A stretch of 7,666 nucleotides of DNA from NCBI GenBank assembly GCA_904501815.1, contig CAJGCN010000064.1:1-7666 (forward strand), read 5' to 3'. The notes beneath the pieces are model-generated. The model was not told where the DNA came from and ran no database searches. It saw nothing but the letters and a program-made list of their open reading frames with translations. Source of the DNA: an uncultured Clostridia bacterium (GTDB lineage Bacteria > Bacillota > Clostridia > Christensenellales > Borkfalkiaceae). Shown here in pieces: positions 1 through 4,257 of the stretch. A program made the translations under genes and the position numbers. How positions within the stretch are numbered: position 1 is the stretch's first letter; the number at the start of each line of letters is the position of its first letter.

Positions 1-2
1 AA

Positions 3-194
3 GTCAAGCGCGGAGAAACGCCTATTTCGCTTCCCACGCCTGAATGTGAACAAGACGAGCATACTTTCAAATACTGGAAGTTGGACGGACAACAGCTTTT
101 AAGAGTTTCGGATATTTGGTCGAGAATTGACGAGAATGCGACGGAAATTACGCTTACGGCGTATTGCAAAAGAAATTGGACGAATAACCATTAA
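3..194 (+). CDS. C-terminal end of a surface protein with an InlB B-repeat-like module (partial)
   Basis: This is an open frame entering from outside the window; 63 residues remain before the TAA at 192-194. The visible residues run from a G-E-T-P-I-S-L-P start, through T-F-K-Y-W-K-L-D-G, to I-T-L-T-A-Y-C-K-R-N-W-T-N-N-H. The order 'LP.P ... TF.xW..DG ... ITLTAxW/C' is the signature of the InlB B-repeat / Listeria-Bacteroides repeat (Flg_new family), a small beta-rich module on secreted and surface proteins. Nothing more of the protein is visible, so its signal peptide, anchor and overall function are unknown. No membrane segment or LPXTG motif lies in the visible end, so any anchor must be further N-terminal. 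The family assignment rests on pattern recognition from one incomplete module. No terminator is visible between this stop and the next reading frame. Confidence 0.6.
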   Translation, partial: VKRGETPISLPTPECEQDEHTFKYWKLDGQQLLRVSDIWSRIDENATEITLTAYCKRNWTNNH

Positions 195-219
195 AAAAAT
201 TTATTAGTACGGAGAATAA

Positions 220-543
220 AAAAATGTTGCCGAAAATTGTGAAGAAAAAAGCGCAAAAACGCTTGGTTGCGACGAGAAAACGATAGAACTGTTGCTGATG
301 GCGGAAGCGGCGTATATTCATTTCGAAGCGGATTGGTTGCAAACGCGGTATTCGTATTTGAAACGGGATTGGAAGAACAACGAAAGCGAAATGAAAGAAA
401 TTATCGCGCAGGCTAAAGAAAGCACGGCAAAATTGATAGAGCTTGTGTATCGCGATGCGCGCGTGGGCTTTGAAGCGGCAAATCATTATTTCTATAACGA
501 CCGTAATTTAATTGAAAAGATTTTGAATTTAGATAATCTTTAA
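220..543 (+). pseudogene. Small orphan reading frame without a usable start; probable gene remnant or frameshifted gene
   Basis: The clear coding frame ends at TAA 541-543 and stays open upstream to 220, directly after a TAA at 217-219. Its codons from 220 to 291 are rich in GNN codons and look genuinely coding (K-N-V-A-E-N-C-E-E-K-S-A-K-T-L-G). Yet the only start-like codons are CTG 289, TTG 292 and ATG 298, none with a ribosome site. A good GGAG (211-214) instead sits 9 bases before ATG 224, which is one frame off and reaches TAG after 20 codons. One extra A in the six-A run at 245-250 would join that ATG to the coding frame. The product is soluble and helix-prone, about 108 residues, with no signal peptide or membrane segment. 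Its end (D-A-R-V-G-F-E-A-A-N-H-Y-F-Y) vaguely recalls the C-termini of some large glycosidase-like proteins, which would make it a 3' remnant; that is inference from memory. If it is a shorter intact gene, the start is TTG 292 or ATG 298. Confidence 0.5.
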
Positions 544-590
544 AAAAGACCTTTACGGACAAATTGACTTGTCAACAAATTTATTACATT

Positions 591-627
591 AAAAAAATAA
601 AAAGCACAGGGCTGCCTGTGCTTTTTT
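591..627. terminator. Bidirectional intrinsic terminator between convergent genes
   Basis: A 10-bp perfect stem pairs 601-610 (AAAGCACAGG) with 615-624 (CCTGTGCTTT) around a GCTG loop. It is followed by six T on the plus strand (622-627). On the minus strand it is followed by an AT run that reads as U-rich RNA (591-603 is almost all A on the plus strand). It can therefore stop transcription both from the small plus-strand frame ending at 543 and from the minus-strand transporter pair ending at 644. Confidence 0.9.
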
Positions 628-643
628 GCATATTGCAAAGTTT

Positions 644-1216
644 TTATATGCCGAATAGAATAACGCCAAAAACGCCGGAAAGTATAATTAAAAGTATCGG
701 GGAAAAACTTTTCTTCTTCCATTTTGAATAGCTAAAATAGATGATACCGATTACCGCAAATATACAAAGAGATTTCCAGTCAAATACAAAGGAGTTTTGA
801 ACGTTTTTAAAATGGAATATTACGCTTAAAAACATTGTCAATGCCGTCGCTAAAATCATACCCACAATAGCAGGGCGAATACCCCCAAGCATTGCTTTTA
901 CGCCTGCGTATTTTAATAATTTAGTCAAAAGGGTTGCAATTAAAAGAATGATAACGAACGACGGAAGCACAACGCCAAGAGTTGCGAGTAGTGCTCCTAA
1001 TAATCCTGCTTGCGAAGAACCTACGAAAGTTGCCATATTTACCGCTATAGGTCCTGGCGAAGATTCTGCAACGGCTATAAAATTCAGCAGTTCGTTTTCC
1101 GTCAGCCAACCGTTTGTAAGGCAGTCTTCTCTTATTAACGAAATCATACCGTAGCCACCGCCAAACGATACTGCGCCTATTTTCAAAAAGGTTAAAAATA
1201 ATTTTAAGTAAATCAT
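644..1216 (-). CDS. chrA: ChrA-family transporter, second half-size subunit
   Basis: This is a 190-residue integral membrane protein of the chromate ion transporter (CHR, Chromate_transp) family. It carries the family signatures G-G-G-Y-G-M-I at residues 19-25 and E-S-S-P-G-P-I-A-V-N-M-A-T-F-V-G at 51-66, followed by several hydrophobic segments to the C-terminus. Classical ChrA is about 400 residues with two homologous halves. This is the short-chain type with one half, and it is encoded next to its partner, so the two probably form the complete transporter (known for short-chain CHR pairs). The ATG overlaps the partner's stop codon as ATGA (1213-1216), and a GGGGTG ribosome site lies just before it inside the partner gene, indicating translational coupling. 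Characterised members export chromate in exchange for other ions, but the true substrate in anaerobes is often untested. No metal-responsive regulator is visible beside it. Confidence 0.92.
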   Translation of the reverse strand: MIYLKLFLTFLKIGAVSFGGGYGMISLIREDCLTNGWLTENELLNFIAVAESSPGPIAVNMATFVGSSQAGLLGALLATLGVVLPSFVIILLIATLLTKLLKYAGVKAMLGGIRPAIVGMILATALTMFLSVIFHFKNVQNSFVFDWKSLCIFAVIGIIYFSYSKWKKKSFSPILLIILSGVFGVILFGI

Positions 1217-1800
1217 TTTTTCACCCCGTTATGATTGTTTTTTATGCAGTTGATTGCGTACATTAAAATGCCTATACTACCGCTTATCAAAATATAAAAA
1301 ACAGAAGAAAAACTAACGGCGAATAAGCTGAAGATTATCATACAAAGAAAGGTAAGAGAAAATATGCTGAGAGTAAAAGGGGTTTTCTTGATTTTTTTTA
1401 GCATTTTTAATCCTGCGGATAAGATTAAAAATACAACGCAAACCTGTATGCCCTTAAAAGCGGAGGCAACCCAAGTAATCGCTAAAAATTGATTAAAAAA
1501 TAAGGATATCAAATAGATAATCAAAAAGGACGGGATAATCATACCCAGCGTTGCCGTTATAGAGCCTATAATTTTTTCTTTTTTATAGCCTATATAAGTA
1601 GCGCAATTGATCGCAATCGGTCCTGGCGTGGATTCGGCGATTGCAACCAAATCCATAAATTCGTCGTGGTCAAGCCACTTTTTTTTGCTTGCAAATTCGT
1701 TTTCTAAAAGGTTTATCATAGCATAGCCACCGCCAAAGGTAAACAAGCCGATTTTTAGCATTGAGAAAAATAATAAGCAAAGCGATTTTAATTTATTCAT
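1213..1800 (-). CDS. chrA: ChrA-family transporter, first half-size subunit
   Basis: This 195-residue membrane protein is the first gene of a two-gene minus-strand operon. It has G-G-G-Y-A-M-I at residues 23-29 and E-S-T-P-G-P-I-A-I-N-C-A-T-Y-I-G at 56-71, the conserved CHR-family signatures, followed by hydrophobic segments from about residue 75 to the end. It closely resembles its downstream partner in motif placement, as expected for an ancient duplication producing short-chain CHR pairs. I chose ATG 1800 because an A-A-A-G-G ribosome site (1809-1813) stands 8 bases before it. The in-frame TTG at 1833 lies upstream of the -10 box at 1822-1827 and so would not be on the transcript. Base composition is lower in G+C than in the other genes of the window (18 G+C of 60 in bases 1261-1320 by hand count), which could mean transfer or simply membrane-protein composition. 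Transport of chromate specifically is not proven by sequence. Confidence 0.92.
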   Translation of the reverse strand: MNKLKSLCLLFFSMLKIGLFTFGGGYAMINLLENEFASKKKWLDHDEFMDLVAIAESTPGPIAINCATYIGYKKEKIIGSITATLGMIIPSFLIIYLISLFFNQFLAITWVASAFKGIQVCVVFLILSAGLKMLKKIKKTPFTLSIFSLTFLCMIIFSLFAVSFSSVFYILISGSIGILMYAINCIKNNHNGVKK

Positions 1801-1821
1801 TCTAATAGCCTTTTTTATTTT

Positions 1822-1850
1822 ATTATAGCACAATAGATATAGAATATCAA
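1822..1850 (-). promoter_or_regulatory. Sigma-A-type promoter of the ChrA pair
   Basis: Read on the minus strand, -35 TTGATA (1850-1845), a 17-base spacer, and -10 TATAAT (1827-1822) preceded by TGC, an extended -10. The expected transcription start is near 1815, giving a leader of only about 15 bases before ATG 1800. No clear operator palindrome overlaps it. Confidence 0.85.
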
Positions 1851-1959
1851 GTTATATACTGTGTAATACAAAAATAAGAATATTAAAGTGTTAGATAAAT
1901 TTCCGTGCGGGGGGAGTTTGCTTACGCTCGCGCGAACCCGATGGATTCGTCGTATTTCG

Positions 1960-2021
1960 CGTACGGGCACAACGAAAAACGCACACCAATTAAGGTGTGC
2001 GTTTCGTTGGTGACCCGTACG
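1960..2021. repeat. Long interrupted inverted repeat embracing the tRNA-Glu 3' end and its terminator
   Basis: The arms pair in consecutive blocks: 1960-1967 with 2014-2021 (CGTACGGG/CCCGTACG), 1968-1970 with 2010-2012 (CAC/GTG), 1971-1977 with 2002-2008 (AACGAAA/TTTCGTT), and 1980-1987 with 1994-2001 (CGCACACC/GGTGTGCG). That is 26 base pairs, interrupted only by 2013, 2009 and 1978-1979, around the loop AATTAA. The inner block is the tRNA terminator. The outer blocks reach into the acceptor strand and CCA of tRNA-Glu. Confidence 0.85.
1973..2001 (-). terminator. Intrinsic terminator of the tRNA operon
   Basis: On the minus strand an 8-bp stem CGCACACC/GGTGTGCG (2001-1994 and 1987-1980) with loop TTAATT is followed directly by TTTTT (1979-1975) and CG. 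It begins six bases after the encoded CCA of tRNA-Glu and ends the fMet-Met-Glu transcript. Confidence 0.85.
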
Positions 2022-2082
2022 GGACTCGAACCCATGTTACCACCGTGAAAGGGTGGTGTCTTAACCGCTTGACCAACGGGCC
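2008..2082 (-). tRNA. tRNA-Glu (UUC)
   Basis: This is a 75-base minus-strand tRNA gene with CCA encoded at 2010-2008. The acceptor arm pairs GGCCCGT with ACGGGTC, with one G-T pair at position 2. The D-arm reads GGTCAAGCGGTTAAGAC, the anticodon loop CTTTCAC carries anticodon TTC, and the T-arm has GGTTCGAGTCCC. The overall sequence is typical of bacterial tRNA-Glu. It is the last tRNA of the three-gene operon, and its acceptor strand lies inside the inverted repeat at 1960-2021. Confidence 0.97.
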
Positions 2083-2126
2083 GTATATATCTTTTTATAG
2101 GAAACGAAATTCGTTTTTGTTATCAA

Positions 2127-2203
2127 TGGTAGCGGCGATGAGATTCGAACTTATGACCTATCGGGTATGAACCGATCGCTCTAACCAACTAAGCTACGCC
2201 GCC
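2127..2203 (-). tRNA. Elongator tRNA-Met (CAU)
   Basis: This is a 77-base minus-strand tRNA gene with encoded CCA (2129-2127). The acceptor GGCGGCG pairs with CGCCGCT, keeping the G1-U72 wobble usual in Bacillota elongator tRNA-Met. The anticodon stem ATCGG/CCGAT holds loop TTCATAC with anticodon CAT. The fully paired 1-72 position and the lack of three G-C pairs at the base of the anticodon stem distinguish it from the initiator. The acceptor and body match elongator Met better than the CAU-Ile2 type, though Ile2 is not formally excluded. It lies 3 bases after tRNA-fMet and 44 bases before tRNA-Glu. Confidence 0.93.
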
Positions 2204-2206
2204 ATG

Positions 2207-2283
<77 letters not shown>

Positions 2284-2339
2284 ATATCGTTTTGCTATTT
2301 CACCGCCGAAAAAACTTACGTCAGCCAAACAGCTTAATT

Positions 2340-2368
2340 ATAATACTAAAAAGAGAATGTTTTGTCAA
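2340..2368 (-). promoter_or_regulatory. Promoter of the fMet-Met-Glu tRNA operon
   Basis: On the minus strand, consensus -35 TTGACA (2368-2363), a 17-base spacer, and -10 TATTAT (2345-2340). Directly upstream lies very AT-rich DNA with A/T runs (2372-2422), consistent with an UP element as seen at strong stable-RNA promoters. Confidence 0.85.
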
Positions 2369-2371
2369 CTG

Positions 2372-2422
2372 TTTTTTACTAAATTTTCAAAAAAAACAAA
2401 AAAAATTTAAAAAAACTTTTTT
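2372..2422. promoter_or_regulatory. Phased A-tract region between divergent promoters
   Basis: Runs of T6 (2372-2377), A8 (2389-2396), A8 (2398-2405), A7 (2409-2415) and T6 (2417-2422). The three A-runs are centred at about 2392, 2401 and 2412, close to one helical turn apart, which is the arrangement that bends DNA intrinsically. It sits upstream of both the tRNA promoter (minus) and the methyltransferase promoter (plus). An UP-element or curvature role is inferred. Confidence 0.55.
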
Positions 2423-2447
2423 CGCTTTAAATTTTTCTTGAAAATAC

Positions 2448-2476
2448 TTTACTTTCAAGCGGTTTTCGGCTATAAT
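2448..2476 (+). promoter_or_regulatory. Promoter of the methyltransferase-pseudouridine synthase pair
   Basis: The -10 TATAAT (2471-2476) is perfect. The -35 TTTACT (2448-2453), spaced 17 bases, matches four of six consensus positions. The start is expected near 2483, giving a leader of about 50 bases before ATG 2532. Confidence 0.7.
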
Positions 2477-2531
2477 GGATAAGGTTAAAGCTCAAATTTG
2501 CCCTTTTTAGGGATAGGAAAAAAGGTTTTTT

Positions 2532-3401
2532 ATGAAAATAGCGCAAAATTGGAAAGATTATTCGATTATCGCCACCGGCGACGGCTATAAGCTCGAACGC
2601 TGGAAGGACGTATATCTGCTTCGTCCCGACCCGCAAGTTATTTGGGCGGCGCAGACTGACCTTTTTGCGTATCCTAAACTTAACGCCTATTATAAGCGTA
2701 GCGAAAAAGGCGGGGGCGGTTGGAAGTTTTTAAAGCCGATGCCTGAGGAATGGAATATTTCCTACGATTCTCTTGATTTAAATTTCAAAATCAAGCCGAT
2801 GGGATTTAAGCATACGGGATTATTTCCCGAACAGGCGGTCAACTGGGAAAAGATGACTGAGCTGATTAAAAACGCGGGGCGACCGATTAAGGTGTTAAAT
2901 CTTTTTGCGTATACGGGCGGTGCGACGGTGGCTTGCGCCAAAGCGGGCGCGCAGGTCGTGCACGTAGATGCGGCGAAAGGTATGGTCGAGCGCGCGGGCG
3001 AGAACGCAAGGCTTTCGGGAATACATACGGGTATTCGCTATATTATCGACGATTGCTTAAAGTTCGTGCAACGAGAAATACGGCGCGGGAATAAGTACGA
3101 CGCGATTATTATGGACCCGCCGTCTTACGGGCGCGGACCGAACGGGGAAACTTGGAAGATTGAAAACGATTTATATAAATTCGTAGAAACGTGCGCGGGC
3201 GTGTTGAGCGATAATCCGCTGTTCGTGTTGATTAACAGCTACACGACGGGATTGCAACCTATGGTCTTACAAAATATTTTAACGCTGACTTTAAAGGGCT
3301 TTGGCGGGCGCGTGGAAGCGTATGAAGTCGGCATCAAAACGGAGGAAGGGATTGCCTTGCCTTGCGGAGCGGGAGGTATGTTTATCAATGACGGAAATTA
3401 A
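2532..3401 (+). CDS. COG1092/RlmI-like class I SAM-dependent RNA methyltransferase
   Basis: This 289-residue cytosolic protein is predicted to transfer methyl groups from S-adenosylmethionine to RNA, probably 23S rRNA. The N-terminal 95 residues are beta-rich and contain H-T-G-L-F-P-E-Q at 94-101, a family landmark. Motif I, V-L-N-L-F-A-Y-T-G-G-A-T (121-132), binds SAM, Asp146 is the likely ribose-binding acid, and motif IV D-P-P-S-Y-G-R-G occupies 195-202. E. coli RlmI (m5C1962 of 23S rRNA) is about 400 residues and begins with a PUA domain. This protein lacks room for a PUA domain and belongs to the shorter branch annotated simply as SAM-dependent methyltransferase, so the target base is not certain. 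The start is ATG 2532 with AAAGG at 2521-2525. Its 3' end overlaps the next gene by 14 bases, which points to a joint role in RNA modification. Confidence 0.85.
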   Translation: MKIAQNWKDYSIIATGDGYKLERWKDVYLLRPDPQVIWAAQTDLFAYPKLNAYYKRSEKGGGGWKFLKPMPEEWNISYDSLDLNFKIKPMGFKHTGLFPEQAVNWEKMTELIKNAGRPIKVLNLFAYTGGATVACAKAGAQVVHVDAAKGMVERAGENARLSGIHTGIRYIIDDCLKFVQREIRRGNKYDAIIMDPPSYGRGPNGETWKIENDLYKFVETCAGVLSDNPLFVLINSYTTGLQPMVLQNILTLTLKGFGGRVEAYEVGIKTEEGIALPCGAGGMFINDGN

Positions 3402-4122
3402 GCAGCAGGAAGCCGTAGAAAAGAAAGCGGACTTCGATATTTTATATGAAGACAATCATTTAATCGTGGTCGTAAAGCCCCAAATGACGGCTTGTTGCCC
3501 CGACGAGAGCAAGGACGATAATCTGCTCGATATGGTCAAAAGATACTTGAAAACGGCGTATAACAAGCCCGGAAACGTATATTTGGGTTTAGTGCACCGT
3601 TTAGACCGTCCTACGGGGGGCGTGATGGTGTACGCAAAAACGAGCAAGGCGGCGGCGCGGCTTTCCGAAGGCATGCAAGCGGGCGAATTTGAGAAAAAGT
3701 ATCTCGTAGGACTTTGCGGTACGCCCGAAGCGGAACGGGGTACGCTGTCGAACTATTTAAGAAAGAATACCGTGAATAATATGGTGTATATTTGTACGCC
3801 GTCCGAAGACGGTGCGAAATACGCTGAACTTGATTACAAAGTGCTGGAAACTAAAGGGAAATATTCTCTTGCGGAAGTGCGTTTGCATACGGGTAGAACG
3901 CACCAAATCCGCGTGCAAATGGCGGGGATTTCGCATCCCGTGTACGGCGATATGCGCTACGGCGGAGCACTTGCGCAAAAAGGAAAGCTGGCGCTTTGGG
4001 CGTATTCGCTTTCTTTCCTGCACCCGACTACCAAAGAACGCTTAAAATTTATCGCATATCCGCCCGAAACGGAAGGAGTTTGGCAGTTGTTTGATTTGTC
4101 AAAAGCGATAGAAATTAAGTGA
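3388..4122 (+). CDS. RluA-family RNA pseudouridine synthase (no S4 domain)
   Basis: This 244-residue enzyme is predicted to isomerise uridine to pseudouridine in rRNA or tRNA. The catalytic motif H-R-L-D-R lies at 70-74 with Asp73 as the expected nucleophile, followed by P-T-G-G-V-M-V-Y-A-K. The conserved R-L-H-T-G-R-T-H-Q-I-R block is at 165-175, and H-P-V-Y-G-D-M-R-Y-G follows. There is no S4 RNA-binding domain before the catalytic core, as in E. coli RluA and unlike RluC or RluD. ATG 3388 is preferred over upstream in-frame starts because GGGAGG (3371-3376) precedes it and upstream starts would bury it deep in the methyltransferase gene. The 14-base overlap indicates translational coupling. 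No hairpin terminator is visible after its TGA. The exact target position cannot be read from the sequence. Confidence 0.93.
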   Translation: MTEIKQQEAVEKKADFDILYEDNHLIVVVKPQMTACCPDESKDDNLLDMVKRYLKTAYNKPGNVYLGLVHRLDRPTGGVMVYAKTSKAAARLSEGMQAGEFEKKYLVGLCGTPEAERGTLSNYLRKNTVNNMVYICTPSEDGAKYAELDYKVLETKGKYSLAEVRLHTGRTHQIRVQMAGISHPVYGDMRYGGALAQKGKLALWAYSLSFLHPTTKERLKFIAYPPETEGVWQLFDLSKAIEIK

Positions 4123-4169
4123 AAATTCGATAAAATCATAAGAAACAGTAAAAATACCTTGAAATGCGT

Positions 4170-4198
4170 TTGACAAAAACCGCGTTTGGGTGTAAAAT
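4170..4198 (+). promoter_or_regulatory. Strong promoter of the 800-residue surface protein
   Basis: Consensus -35 TTGACA (4170-4175), a 17-base spacer, and -10 TAAAAT (4193-4198, five of six). The expected start is near 4205, giving a leader of about 53 bases before ATG 4258. Transcription may also read in from the upstream pseudouridine synthase gene, which lacks a visible terminator. Confidence 0.85.
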
Positions 4199-4257
4199 AG
4201 ATAAGTACAGCATTGTATAAAAAAGAAAACGCTTTACGAATTGCGAGGCATTTTTTA

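Noticed and set aside
564..575. Palindrome TTGAC-TT-GTCAA resembling an operator
   Set aside because: It lies between a stop codon and a terminator with no promoter around it. It is short and probably chance.
1801..1833. TTG 1833 as start of the first ChrA gene
   Set aside because: The -10 box of the near-perfect promoter lies at 1822-1827, so the TTG would be outside the transcript. ATG 1800 has a ribosome site.
1941..2048. Plus-strand frame beginning M-D-S-S-Y-F-A-Y-G and passing into the tRNA-Glu region
   Set aside because: It reads antisense through the terminator and tRNA-Glu (L-V-T-R-T-G-L-E-P is a typical antisense-tRNA translation), and no ribosome site precedes it.
3301..3387. Upstream in-frame start of the first pseudouridine synthase
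   Set aside because: The extra residues are an out-of-frame translation of the methyltransferase end with no family similarity. GGGAGG points to ATG 3388.
4213..4257. TTG 4213 as start of the surface protein
   Set aside because: It would put a charged 15-residue extension before a complete signal peptide. ATG 4258 has GAGG at good spacing.
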